Part shown: positions 40,418-47,631 of the stretch, piece after piece
Layout of the letters: each line of letters begins with the position of its first letter
How positions within the stretch are numbered: the stretch's first letter is position 1
NCBI GenBank assembly: GCA_033344915.1
Contig: JAWPML010000001.1
Span: 2,662,369-2,726,368 of the forward strand
DNA length: 64,000 bases
Direction: 5' to 3'
Origin: Acidimicrobiales bacterium
Lineage (GTDB): Bacteria > Actinomycetota > Acidimicrobiia > Acidimicrobiales > Aldehydirespiratoraceae
Made by a program: the position numbers and the translations under genes
The notes under the pieces: model-generated
Databases searched by the model: none
Seen by the model: only the letters and a program-made list of their open reading frames with translations
Told to the model about the DNA's origin: nothing

Positions 40418-40423
40418 GCCGAG

Positions 40424-40429
40424 ATGGTA
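40424..40429 (-). promoter_or_regulatory. -10 box TACCAT, leaderless GTG start of the amidohydrolase gene
   Basis: On the minus strand TACCAT is followed after 6 nt by the GTG at 40417. This decides the start against longer in-frame alternatives. Confidence 0.5.
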
Positions 40430-40464
40430 CGTCCGTGTCCGCCGGATACCGGGTGAGACCCCTG

Positions 40465-40474
40465 TCTCGCGAGA
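40465..40474. promoter_or_regulatory. Palindrome TCTCGCGAGA in the divergent promoter region
   Basis: A perfect 10-bp palindrome, part of a longer imperfect dyad (GTCTC-GCGA-GAGAC), lies 10 nt before the ATG of the small membrane protein and 47 nt from the divergent amidohydrolase start. It could be an operator half-site pair, but no regulator is identified. Confidence 0.3.
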
Positions 40475-40484
40475 GACTGCTCTC

Positions 40485-40886
40485 ATGGAAACAGCACAAG
40501 AGGTCCTCATCGCCGGCGGCATGCTCATGCTCGTGCTCGGCGTCGTCACCGGCAACATCATGGCGATGATCCGCATGAACGAACCGACGGTTCCCCGCTA
40601 TCTGTCGCTCGCCCACGAGGGTTGCTACCTGCAGGGCGCGATGCTCCTCGGGCTCGCGGTCGCCGCCGGGCTGAGCGATCTGTCGTCCGGCTGGGAGAAC
40701 GCGGCGGCCTGGATGCTCGTCGTCGGCGCCGTCCTGTTGTTCACGAAGGACTTCCTCAACTGGCGTCTCGGCGTCGAGGACGAGTTCGCGAGCAAGGGCA
40801 TCGGCCTCACCCTGGGCTTCCTCATGGGCCCGCTGCACACGATCGGGATCATCATCCTGACCGTCGGCGTCCTCGGCGCCCTCTAG
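40485..40886 (+). CDS. Small membrane protein, unknown function
   Basis: A 133-residue protein with four predicted spans: 'VLIAGGMLMLVLGVVTGNIMAMI', 'GAMLLGLAVAAGLSDL', 'AAWMLVVGAVLLFTKDFLNW' and 'LGFLMGPLHTIGIIILTVGVLGAL'. The segment 'YLSLAHEGCYLQGAMLLGL' between spans 1 and 2 contains His and Cys in a membrane-edge position. I do not recognise the family, although the four-helix layout with 'LAHE' recalls small integral proteins of the DoxX or cytochrome-b561 size class. The start at ATG 40485 is preferred, since it begins right before the first span. It is followed by the 18-bp repeat array. Confidence 0.55.
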   Translation: METAQEVLIAGGMLMLVLGVVTGNIMAMIRMNEPTVPRYLSLAHEGCYLQGAMLLGLAVAAGLSDLSSGWENAAAWMLVVGAVLLFTKDFLNWRLGVEDEFASKGIGLTLGFLMGPLHTIGIIILTVGVLGAL

Positions 40887-40895
40887 CCCCGCACG

Positions 40896-40964
40896 AACCC
40901 GCGATCCGCGCCAAACCCGCGATCCGCGCCAAACCCGCGATCCGCGCCAAACCCGCGATCCGCG
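40896..40964 (+). repeat. 18-bp tandem repeat array (3.8 copies)
   Basis: The unit AACCCGCGATCCGCGCCA occurs at 40896, 40914 and 40932 without mismatch, and as a partial copy at 40950. Each unit contains the small dyad CGCG-ATC-CGCG. It begins 10 nt after the membrane-protein stop and ends just before a hairpin. The array is noncoding in the annotated frames. Confidence 0.9.
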
Positions 40965-40966
40965 TT

Positions 40967-40995
40967 GAGTTGTGGTCGTCCTACGACCAAAACTC
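40967..40995. terminator. Hairpin between convergent genes, possible bidirectional terminator
   Basis: GAGTTGTGGTCG (40967-40978) pairs with CGACCAAAACTC (40984-40995) with one mismatch around the loop TCCTA. The stem has A/T runs near its base on both sides, and it sits between the membrane-protein gene (plus) and the alpha/beta hydrolase gene (minus), whose stop is at 40998. Confidence 0.5.
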
Positions 40996-40997
40996 GG

Positions 40998-41825
40998 TTA
41001 AGAAGCCCGGGAGAGGTGGGTGCGGACGGCGGTGAGCCACTCGGCGGGGTGGGTGAGTTGGGGTGAGTGGTAGGCGCCGTCGATGATGACGCACTCGCCG
41101 TTCACCACGCCGTCGGCGAGTGCCGGTGCGTGGTCGACGAAGGGATGATCGTGCTCGCCCGCGATCACGGTGACCGGCGCGTCGATGTCGCCGAGGAGAT
41201 GGTCGACGGGCTGGAGCCGGTTGTCGAACAGCGCGAGTCCGAGCGCCTTGCACGCCATCGGGTCGAAGGCGGCGCTCAGCTCGGCCTTGCGGGCCCGCCA
41301 ATCCGCAGGCGTGGCCGCCTCGATCAGCGGATCCTCCGGGGTCGCCGGGGGCTGCCCCATCGGTGAGTCGACCGTGAGCGACCCGAAGTAGCCGGTGATC
41401 AGCTCGGCGACCGCCGGATCCTCGATGCCGAACGTCCACGCGGTCGTATCCATCAGGATCAGCGAGTGCACGAGGTCGCGTCGAGCCAGTGCGAAGCGCA
41501 GCGCGACGCGGCCCCCCATCGAGTGGCCGAGCATGTCGACCGGCCCGTCGACCGTGTGGGTGAGCCAGTCGATGACGTCGTCGACGATGTGGTCGACGGT
41601 GTACGTCTCCTCGTCGAAGGAGTTGGACGACCGGCCGTGGCCCCGATGGTCGATGGCCAGCACCCGCCGGTCCGCGGCGAGCGCATCGATGTGGAGATCG
41701 AAGTCGTGCGCCGACCCGGAGAACCCGTGCACGAGGACGAGCGGTGGGCCGTCACCACGACCCCACTCGTCCCAGGCGAGCGAGAACCCCTCGACCTCGT
41801 AGGACCTGGTCAGCTCGTGCGTCAT
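40998..41825 (-). CDS. Alpha/beta hydrolase
   Basis: A 275-residue alpha/beta hydrolase of the common MhpC/haloperoxidase-like type. 'PPLVLVHGFSGSAHDFDLHIDALAADRRVLAIDHRGHGRS' holds the oxyanion turn HG, 'VDMLGHSMGGRVALRFAL' the nucleophile Ser in G-x-S-x-G, the acid is likely in 'VIAGEHDHPFVDH', and the final His in 'IDGAYHSPQLTHP'. C-C bond or ester hydrolysis is possible. It is the last gene of the minus-strand operon headed by the Lrp-type regulator and follows the LLM oxidoreductase by 18 nt, so it probably cleaves a product made by that oxidoreductase. Confidence 0.86.
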   Translation of the reverse strand: MTHELTRSYEVEGFSLAWDEWGRGDGPPLVLVHGFSGSAHDFDLHIDALAADRRVLAIDHRGHGRSSNSFDEETYTVDHIVDDVIDWLTHTVDGPVDMLGHSMGGRVALRFALARRDLVHSLILMDTTAWTFGIEDPAVAELITGYFGSLTVDSPMGQPPATPEDPLIEAATPADWRARKAELSAAFDPMACKALGLALFDNRLQPVDHLLGDIDAPVTVIAGEHDHPFVDHAPALADGVVNGECVIIDGAYHSPQLTHPAEWLTAVRTHLSRAS

Positions 41826-41843
41826 GTCGGCAGTGTCGCGGAC

Positions 41844-42791
41844 TCAGGCCTCGTTGACGAGCGGGACGACCTGCTCGACGAACGCGTCGACCTGGTCGAG
41901 GTACTCCGCGATGTCGCGGGAGCGGAACTTGAGGTGGATCGTGTTGGCGCCGACGGCGCGGGCCGCCCGGATGTCCTCGACCAGGGGTTCGACCCCGCCG
42001 GACAACGCCATCACGCCCTCGGGCACGTCGCCGAGCAGGTAGGTCCACGGCGGCATGTAGCCGATGTCGAACGTCGCGTCGCCGCGACCGGCGGCCTCCG
42101 CCGCGGCGCCGATCGTGTCGAGGATCTCGGGGTACTGGTCCTTGCCGTTGCCCATCGGGATGTAGCCGTCACCGATCCGACCGGTCCGGCGCCACGCGGC
42201 CTTACCCATGCCGCCGATCCAGATCGGCAGTTCGTTCGCGGGCTGAGGCGCGACCCCGACATCGGCGTAGGAATAGAAGTCGCCGTCGTGGGACACATAG
42301 GTGTCGGTGAACGCGCCCCGCACCGCGTCGAGCGTCTCGTCGAGTCGCTTGCCCCGGGTGCTGAAGTCCACCCCGAGCGCGTCGAACTCTGCTTCGACAT
42401 GACCCGCGCCGACCCCGAGGATCGCCCGCCCGCCGGACAGATGGTCGAGCGTGCCGAAGGACTTGGCGGTCTGCAGTGGGTGCCGGTAGCCGGCGATCCA
42501 CACGACCGAGAGGAGCCGGATGTTCCGGGTCCTCGCCGCGAGGAATGCGAGCGTCGCGATCGTGTCGTACCACGTGGTCGTCATCCGCGACGCGTACTCG
42601 TTGTCCGGAATGGCGACGTGGTCGCACACGCCGACGAAGTCGTAGCCCCGCTCGTCGCAGCGGGTCGCGATCGTGACGAGGTCGTCGACGGTGGCGTCGT
42701 CCTCCCAGGGATCGACGAGCGTGCGGGTCAGGGTCTGGATCGGGAGTTGGAGCCCGAACGACCAGTCGTTGCCCGTGTTGATCGCAGCCAT
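41844..42791 (-). CDS. LLM-class, probably F420-dependent, oxidoreductase
   Basis: The 315-residue protein is a luciferase-like TIM-barrel flavin or F420 enzyme: 'CDERGYDFVGVCDHVAIP', 'WYDTIATLAFLAARTRNIRLLSVVW' and 'LDHLSGGRAILGVGAGHVEAEFDALGVDFSTRGKRLDETLDAVRGAF' are hallmarks, with 'LPIWIGGMGKAAWRRTGRIGDGYIPMG' following. In Actinomycetota most members of this sequence style use F420, but FMN cannot be excluded by eye. The ATG overlaps the stop of the upstream CMD-family gene by 4 nt. It likely oxidises or reduces an intermediate in a small catabolic operon. Confidence 0.88.
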   Translation of the reverse strand: MAAINTGNDWSFGLQLPIQTLTRTLVDPWEDDATVDDLVTIATRCDERGYDFVGVCDHVAIPDNEYASRMTTTWYDTIATLAFLAARTRNIRLLSVVWIAGYRHPLQTAKSFGTLDHLSGGRAILGVGAGHVEAEFDALGVDFSTRGKRLDETLDAVRGAFTDTYVSHDGDFYSYADVGVAPQPANELPIWIGGMGKAAWRRTGRIGDGYIPMGNGKDQYPEILDTIGAAAEAAGRGDATFDIGYMPPWTYLLGDVPEGVMALSGGVEPLVEDIRAARAVGANTIHLKFRSRDIAEYLDQVDAFVEQVVPLVNEA

Positions 42792-43219
42792 CAGCCCGCG
42801 TCTCCCTCGTCGTCGGCCTCGGTCTGTTCTTTTTCGAGCTGTTCCTTCTCGAACCATGCGATCGCGCCCTCGGTCACGCCGGTGAACTCGGCGGCGCGCG
42901 GGTAGCCGACATAGGGCGTCGCCTGAATCAGTACTTCACGCAACTGCTCCGCAGTGAAGTCGCCCCGCTTCAGGCCGGCCTTGCACTGGATCTCCCAGGT
43001 CGTGGTGCCCCCGATCGCGGCGATCACGCCCATGATGATCAGCCGCCGGTCGCGCACGTCGAGCGCGTCACGACTCCACACCGCACCGAAGAGGTCCTCG
43101 GTCATGATGTCGGCGAAGTCCATGAACCCCTGGGGGACGACCGGCACGATGCCCTGGTAGACGTCCTCGAGCTTCGCCGCGCCCCGTTCCCACTTCGCCT
43201 GGTCGACTTCGTGTGCCAT
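42791..43219 (-). CDS. Carboxymuconolactone decarboxylase family protein
   Basis: A 142-residue all-helical protein of the CMD/AhpD-like superfamily: 'FMDFADIMTEDLFGAVWSRDALDVRDRRLIIMGVIAAIGGTTTWEIQCKAGLKRGDFTAEQLREVLIQATPYVGYPRAAEF'. This is the gamma-carboxymuconolactone decarboxylase style (family motif RDRRLI...EIQ) and lacks the CxxC redox pair of AhpD, having one Cys in 'QCKAG'. It probably catalyses decarboxylation or isomerisation of a ring-cleavage acid. It is separated by one base from the upstream dehydrogenase and overlaps the LLM gene downstream. It is not related in function to the AhpD-like selenoprotein at 2309. Confidence 0.85.
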   Translation of the reverse strand: MAHEVDQAKWERGAAKLEDVYQGIVPVVPQGFMDFADIMTEDLFGAVWSRDALDVRDRRLIIMGVIAAIGGTTTWEIQCKAGLKRGDFTAEQLREVLIQATPYVGYPRAAEFTGVTEGAIAWFEKEQLEKEQTEADDEGDAG

Positions 43220-43220
43220 C

Positions 43221-44096
43221 TCAGGTCTCCTTCGCCTGGTCACCCGCGCCCGGCATCGCGTACACGAGGTTCATCGAGTCACGCACCGTCTCGACGACCG
43301 GCATCGGCCGCCCGGACTCGCGGCCGAGACTCGCCGCGATGTCGAGATCCTTCTCCGCGAGATAGATCGGGCCCTTCAGATAGTCGCCGAACGGGCCCGC
43401 CTTGTCGTCGGCCGACATGTCGAGGATCGACCAGAACATCTCGGTGAGGGCGCCGAGCTGGCCGACATGGCGCCACCCGTCGAGCAGGAGGGACGGATCC
43501 GCACCCTCGCCCACCATGATCTGATGCGCCGCGCTCGCGGCCGCCTGCTGGAAGTACGTCATCACGTTGAACGCGACCTTCATGGCCGCTCCCGCACCGA
43601 CCGGCCCGGCCTCGAACACGATGCCGCCGCACGACTCGATCACCGCCCGTGCCGTCGCCGGCAGACCGCCGTCCGGCACCCCGACCATGATCGACAGATT
43701 GCCCTTCTCGGCATTGGCGGTTCCGCCGCCGACCGACGCGTCGAAGACGATGACCTGGCGCTCCGCGGCCAACGCCGCGGCATCCCGCACCGTGTCGGGG
43801 TGCACGGTCGAGTGGATCGCGATCGTGGTGCCAGGGGCGCAGGAGTCGAGGATGCCGTTCTCGCCGGCGATGACGTCCATCACGATCTCGTCGTTCGGCA
43901 CGCAGATGGAGATGTGATCACATGATGCCGCGAGCGCCGCGCCGGAGTCGGCCGCGCGGCCCCCCTTGTCGACGACCGCTGCCACGGCCGCAGCGTCGAG
44001 GTCGAACACCTGGAGGTCGAAGTCCTGTGTCGCGAGCCAGCCGGCCATGGCCCCACCCATGTCGCCGACTCCGATGTACCCGATCGAGCTCGTCAC
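43221..44096 (-). CDS. NAD(P)-dependent 3-hydroxyisobutyrate dehydrogenase-like protein
   Basis: A 291-residue beta-hydroxyacid dehydrogenase. 'IGYIGVGDMGGAMAGWLATQDFDLQVFDLD' is the N-terminal NAD(P)-binding Rossmann motif GxGxMGxxM, 'VIVFDASVGGGTANAEKGNLSIMVG' is the substrate-binding block (DAPVSGG-type), and 'GAGAAMKVAFNVM' contains the catalytic Lys region (usually G-x-G-x-x-x-K-x-x-N). It oxidises a 3-hydroxy acid or the reverse. GTG 44096 with AGGGAG 6 nt upstream is chosen; the longer frame would need a TTG at 44132. It is the second gene after the Lrp regulator. Confidence 0.88.
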   Translation of the reverse strand: MTSSIGYIGVGDMGGAMAGWLATQDFDLQVFDLDAAAVAAVVDKGGRAADSGAALAASCDHISICVPNDEIVMDVIAGENGILDSCAPGTTIAIHSTVHPDTVRDAAALAAERQVIVFDASVGGGTANAEKGNLSIMVGVPDGGLPATARAVIESCGGIVFEAGPVGAGAAMKVAFNVMTYFQQAAASAAHQIMVGEGADPSLLLDGWRHVGQLGALTEMFWSILDMSADDKAGPFGDYLKGPIYLAEKDLDIAASLGRESGRPMPVVETVRDSMNLVYAMPGAGDQAKET

Positions 44097-44162
44097 GATG
44101 ATCTCCCTGTCGCGGTGCGAGGCGAGGGACAAACGTACCCGCCGACCCCGACCCGCCGGGAA

Positions 44163-44621
44163 TCAGAGGTAGTCGAGCGGGAGCGCGGTCGTCTGCTTCA
44201 TCTGCTCCATCACGAAGACCGTGCGCACGTCGTAGAGATCCACCCGCGCGATCAGTCGTTTGTAGAAGCCGTCGTACGCCTCGATCGAGGGAACGACCAC
44301 CTTGAGCGTGTAGTCGATCTCGCCGGAGGTGCGAAACGCCTCGACGATCTCGGGCAGGTCGGCGATGGCGGCACAGAACCGGTCGAGCCACGCCGCGCTG
44401 TGGTCGTTGGTCCGGATGTGCACGAGCGCGGTGACGTCGAGATTCAAGGCCGCGGGATCGACGAGCGCGACGCGGCCCGTGATCACGCCGGCCTTCTCGA
44501 GGTTCTGCACGCGCCGCCAGACCGGCGTCGGGGTGAGTCCGACCTGCTCCGCCAGTTCCCGCGCGGTCAGATCGCCCTGCTCCTGCAGCAAACGCAGTAT
44601 TTCCCGATCAACTTCGTCCAC
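44163..44621 (-). CDS. Lrp/AsnC family transcriptional regulator
   Basis: A 152-residue feast/famine regulator. The N-terminal winged HTH is 'VDREILRLLQEQGDLTARELAEQVGLTPTPVWRRVQNLEKAGVITGRVALVD' (residues 4-55), followed by the RAM/AsnC ligand-binding domain with 'EIVEAFRTSGEIDYTLKVVVPSIEAYDGFYKRLIARVDLYDVRTVFVMEQMK'. It likely senses an amino acid or related metabolite and controls the downstream dehydrogenase-CMD-LLM-hydrolase genes. GTG start; a TAGAAT box is 8 nt upstream and a dyad (44624-44635) overlaps it, so negative autoregulation is likely. The gap to the next gene is 66 nt. Confidence 0.93.
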   Translation of the reverse strand: MDEVDREILRLLQEQGDLTARELAEQVGLTPTPVWRRVQNLEKAGVITGRVALVDPAALNLDVTALVHIRTNDHSAAWLDRFCAAIADLPEIVEAFRTSGEIDYTLKVVVPSIEAYDGFYKRLIARVDLYDVRTVFVMEQMKQTTALPLDYL

Positions 44622-44623
44622 AA

Positions 44624-44635
44624 TAGAAGATTCTA
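44624..44635. promoter_or_regulatory. Lrp-type operator dyad TAGAA-GA-TTCTA overlapping the -10 box
   Basis: The 12-bp inverted repeat TAGAAGATTCTA lies 3 bp upstream of the regulator's GTG and contains the minus-strand -10 box TAGAAT (44630-44635, 8 nt before the GTG). It is AT-rich in otherwise GC-rich DNA. The position is right for autoregulation. Confidence 0.5.
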
Positions 44636-44722
44636 CTACTCCAAATGGAGCCGAGAGTTACGGCGGCTGCTCTTTCGGCGAATCGTGCATGAACTTGCAC
44701 GGATCTTCTGCGCGGGAATCCG

Positions 44723-44728
44723 TAGCCT
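44723..44728 (+). promoter_or_regulatory. -10 box TAGCCT, leaderless start of the DUF6356-like gene
   Basis: TAGCCT is followed by 6 nt and the ATG at 44735. The promoter is about 90 bp from the Lrp dyad, so co-regulation is possible. Confidence 0.5.
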
Positions 44729-44734
44729 GGACGC

Positions 44735-44989
44735 ATGGCTGCCAACCCCTTCACCGACCATTGCCACGAAGCTGGCGAGACGTACCGCGAGCACATGGCG
44801 GTCGCGCTCGGTGTCAGCCGCCAGTTGGCCGGCGCAGCGACGGCCGCGTTCGTCCACGCCCTCGTCCCCCGGTTCCACGAGACCACCGCGAGCGACAAGA
44901 TCCGCGCCCTCGCCGATTGTCTCGAGCGCAAGGACCGCGGCGGCCTGCGCGGCCACGCCACGATCACCGCCGTCGACGGCGCCGCCTGA
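44735..44989 (+). CDS. Small DUF6356-like protein
   Basis: An 84-residue protein: 'NPFTDHCHEAGETYREHMAVALGVSRQLAGAATAAFVHALVPRFHETTASDKIRAL'. The pattern N-P-F-T-x-H-x-x-x-x-x-E-x-Y-x-E-H-M, a hydrophobic helix with H-A-L-V-P and a following T-x-S-x-x-I-R-x-L is that of the DUF6356 family of small bacterial proteins with one membrane-like helix. Function unknown. It is divergent from the Lrp-type regulator and has its own leaderless promoter. The overlapping longer frame at 44329 is rejected as a shadow of the regulator. Confidence 0.65.
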   Translation: MAANPFTDHCHEAGETYREHMAVALGVSRQLAGAATAAFVHALVPRFHETTASDKIRALADCLERKDRGGLRGHATITAVDGAA

Positions 44990-45018
44990 CCACCTCCCCG
45001 TTCTGCCCCCCCCTTACC

Positions 45019-45069
45019 CGTTCTGGGTGAACATAGGGTCGGAATCCGCGCCTCCGTTCACCCAGAACG
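45019..45069. terminator. Perfect 14-bp inverted repeat between convergent genes
   Basis: CGTTCTGGGTGAAC (45019-45032) and GTTCACCCAGAACG (45056-45069) are perfect complements separated by 23 nt. They lie between the DUF6356-like gene and the convergent TauD-family gene. It could form a stem-loop terminator serving both strands, although there is no clear U-tract, and a factor-binding dyad is the alternative. Confidence 0.45.
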
Positions 45070-45083
45070 AAGGAAGTGGGGGT

Positions 45084-46166
45084 TCACCACTTGGTGGGGT
45101 GGGTGCCGACGCGGTCGAACCTGGGGCCGAGGATGACGCCGAGCTGACGTTCCTCGCCGTCGGCGAGTGCGATGCCGGGGCGACCGTGGGCGAAACGGAA
45201 GTTGTCGAACACGGCGATCTCGCCGGGTCGCCAGTCGACCTTGATCCCGAAGCGGTCGTACTGACGCACCATCAGCTGGAGTTCGTCGCGGCTGAACTCG
45301 GTGTCGTCACCAAAGGTCATGTGCAACGGACGCTCGTGGTGGGGCAGGTGCATGACCAGCGGCCAGGTGTCGAACCACATGCCGTGGTCCGCGACCGAGC
45401 AGTAGAAGAGGTTCCGATCCGTCACCGGGTCGTACTCGAAGGCCTCGCAGTAGTAGCGCGTCCTGAGCAGGCGGTCGGGCCCCCACTCGGTGACGAGGCC
45501 ACGTTCCTGTGCGTAGGCCTCGGCCTCGGCGGGATCGTCGGTGCCCATCGAGAGCTGCCAATGGTTGTACACGCCGACCTCGAGTTTGTCGGCGAAGGCC
45601 TCGCGGTCGGTCAGGTTGCGGTGGTAGCAGACGCCGAGTTCGCGCAGCTTCTGACCCAGCTCGGTGGCCAACATGAAGTCGGTGCTGGCGAGCCCGTCGG
45701 AGAAGTAGGTCGCCCCGCGGTCCGGCAGCGCCTTCTTGCACAGGAAGGCGAGCGCCCGCGTGCTCTTCGACACGTAGGCCATCTCGTGGTGATAGTGGAG
45801 ATGGGCCGACAGCGGCGCACCGACCTCGAAGACGTTGGCTTCCAGCGGCTCGCGTGGGTTGCTCCCGCCCTCGTACTGCATCTCGCCGGGCAGGCAGTGC
45901 CGGGCGAGCGTCCGCATGTCCGCGAGCTCGGTGAGGCCGGTGTTGCGGACGTGGACGAGGCCGACGTCGTCGTAGACGCGACGCATCTCGGCGGCGAGGG
46001 CGCCGGCCGGGTCGAGGTCGGCGCGGCCGCCGGCGTCGACCTCGTAGCGGTCGGCTGCGATCGCGGGCGTGCCGTTCCACCACTCGGGCAGGATGAGGTC
46101 GTCGAGACGTCGATCGAGTTCCGGTGGTGCCTGCAGGAAGTCGATCGAACCCGCTGCTGTGTTCAT
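45084..46166 (-). CDS. TauD/TfdA family Fe(II)/2-oxoglutarate dioxygenase
   Basis: A 360-residue member of the TauD/TfdA (CAS-like) group. 'EMRRVYDDVGLVHVRNTGLTELADMRTLARHCLPGEMQYEGGSNPR' corresponds to the N-terminal core, the HxE/D metal pair is in 'AHLHYHHEMAYVSKSTRALAFLC' (His126, Glu128), and 'GEIAVFDNFRFAHGRPGI' near the C-terminus holds the distal His and is followed by the Arg that binds 2-oxoglutarate. Using Glu rather than Asp links it to clavaminate-synthase-like or gamma-butyrobetaine-like members. It hydroxylates or desulfonates an unknown substrate. ATG 46166 is chosen. Divergent from the amidohydrolase operon. Confidence 0.87.
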   Translation of the reverse strand: MNTAAGSIDFLQAPPELDRRLDDLILPEWWNGTPAIAADRYEVDAGGRADLDPAGALAAEMRRVYDDVGLVHVRNTGLTELADMRTLARHCLPGEMQYEGGSNPREPLEANVFEVGAPLSAHLHYHHEMAYVSKSTRALAFLCKKALPDRGATYFSDGLASTDFMLATELGQKLRELGVCYHRNLTDREAFADKLEVGVYNHWQLSMGTDDPAEAEAYAQERGLVTEWGPDRLLRTRYYCEAFEYDPVTDRNLFYCSVADHGMWFDTWPLVMHLPHHERPLHMTFGDDTEFSRDELQLMVRQYDRFGIKVDWRPGEIAVFDNFRFAHGRPGIALADGEERQLGVILGPRFDRVGTHPTKW

Positions 46167-46335
46167 GTGCCTGCTCCGCATTCCGCTCGGTGGGCAAATC
46201 CCGATGAGACGGACCCGACTGGTCAATCCCGACGTATGTGGTCAGGAATCGTACCTCACACTTAGCCGAATGCCCACCGCGAATTTCCTCACTGCCAGTT
46301 CGCCCTCGTCGCGCCCGCCCGACAGACTGCGAGGT

Positions 46336-47631
46336 ATGAGCGAGACGCATCACATCGTCATCAGCGCCGACACCCATTGCGGCGCCGATCTCCTCGACTA
46401 TCGGCCCTACCTCGAGTCGAAGTACCACGAGGAGTTCGACAGCTGGGCCGCCTACATGCAGCAGGAAGCCGAGGAACGCAAGAAGATGTTCGCCGGCATG
46501 GAACGCACGCCGCTCGAGGTCGGCGTCGACGGCGATCCCGACGTCTTCGGCTACCGCAACCACTCGTCCGAGCAGCGCCTGCGCGAGCAGGAGGAGGACG
46601 GCGTCGTCGCGGCCGTGCTCTTCCCGAACACCACGCCGCCGTTCGCGCCCCCCGCCTCGTCGTCGTTCGAAGCGCCGCCCTACTCCGACAACTTCGAACA
46701 CCGCTGGGCCGGGCTGCGGGCCCACAACCGCTGGCTCGCCGACTTCGTCAGCCAAGCGCCCGAACGCCGCGCCGGCATCTTCCAGATCTTCCTCGGCGAC
46801 GTCGAGGGTTCCGTCAAGGAGATCGAGTGGGCGGCCGAACAGGGCCTGCGGGGCGGCGTCCTCGTGCCCGGCGCCCCGCCGGACTCCCCGTTCGAGCCGC
46901 TGTACGCCGCGTCGTACGAGCCGATCTGGGCGGCCGCCGCGGCGCACGGCATGCCGCTCAACCACCACGCCGGCGGCGCCACGCCGAACTTCGGCAACCA
47001 CTTCCCGTCGTCGCTCGCCATGTTCATGCTCGAGGTGCAGTGGTGGACCCAGCGGGCCCTCTGGCACCTGATGTTCTCCGGCGTGTTCGAGCGTCACCCC
47101 GACATGCCCTACGTGATCACCGAGACCGGCACCGCGTGGGTCCCCGACACGCTGGCCAAGCTCGACAGCTTCCACCATCGGATGAAGTACTCGAAGTACG
47201 GCAGCGAATCGATCTTCGGCGGCCAGGCAGTCGCCCAGATGTCGCTCACCCCGACGGAGTACTTCGAACGTCAGTGCTACATCGGCGCATCGTTCCTGCG
47301 GCCGGCCGAGGCCGACATCGCTCGCAGCGTCGGTGTCGAGCGCGTGATGTGGGGATCGGACTATCCCCACATCGAGGGCTCGTACCCGCACACCCATGAG
47401 CACCTGCGGCTCACGTTCGCGCAGATGACGCGCCAGGAGACGACGACGATGCTCACCGACAACGCGGCGAAGGTCTACAAGTTCGACCTCGACGCGCTGC
47501 GCCCCCTCGCCGAACAGTTCTGTCCGACCAAGGAGTTCGTCGAGACGCCCATCGACTACGCCGACATCCCCGAACGGGCCAAGGGCTGCCCCGGGATGAA
47601 TCCACTCAACCAGGTGAAGGAGGTCGCGTGA
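46336..47631 (+). CDS. Amidohydrolase family 2 (PF04909-type) protein
   Basis: A 431-residue amidohydrolase. 'HHIVISADTHCGADLLDYRPYL' gives the metal pair Asp-x-His, 'HGMPLNHHAGGA' a further His, and 'VERVMWGSDYPHIEGSYPHTHEHLRLTF' the SD(F/Y)PH block with catalytic Asp. Related to the protein at 13249 but from a different sub-group (long insertion near residues 90-130). Substrate unknown, possibly an aromatic ring-fission acid. The frame extends to 46069 but ATG 46336, preceded by CAGACT 7 nt upstream, matches the conserved N-terminus. The SDR gene follows with its ATG at the last base of the stop. Confidence 0.87.
   Translation: MSETHHIVISADTHCGADLLDYRPYLESKYHEEFDSWAAYMQQEAEERKKMFAGMERTPLEVGVDGDPDVFGYRNHSSEQRLREQEEDGVVAAVLFPNTTPPFAPPASSSFEAPPYSDNFEHRWAGLRAHNRWLADFVSQAPERRAGIFQIFLGDVEGSVKEIEWAAEQGLRGGVLVPGAPPDSPFEPLYAASYEPIWAAAAAHGMPLNHHAGGATPNFGNHFPSSLAMFMLEVQWWTQRALWHLMFSGVFERHPDMPYVITETGTAWVPDTLAKLDSFHHRMKYSKYGSESIFGGQAVAQMSLTPTEYFERQCYIGASFLRPAEADIARSVGVERVMWGSDYPHIEGSYPHTHEHLRLTFAQMTRQETTTMLTDNAAKVYKFDLDALRPLAEQFCPTKEFVETPIDYADIPERAKGCPGMNPLNQVKEVA

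Noticed and set aside
40896-40964. CRISPR array
   Set aside because: The units are directly adjacent with no spacers and no cas genes are present.
44329-45030. Plus-strand frame of 233 residues over the Lrp gene
   Set aside because: It is antisense to the regulator and then runs out of frame over the DUF6356-like gene; a leaderless start at 44735 explains the region better.
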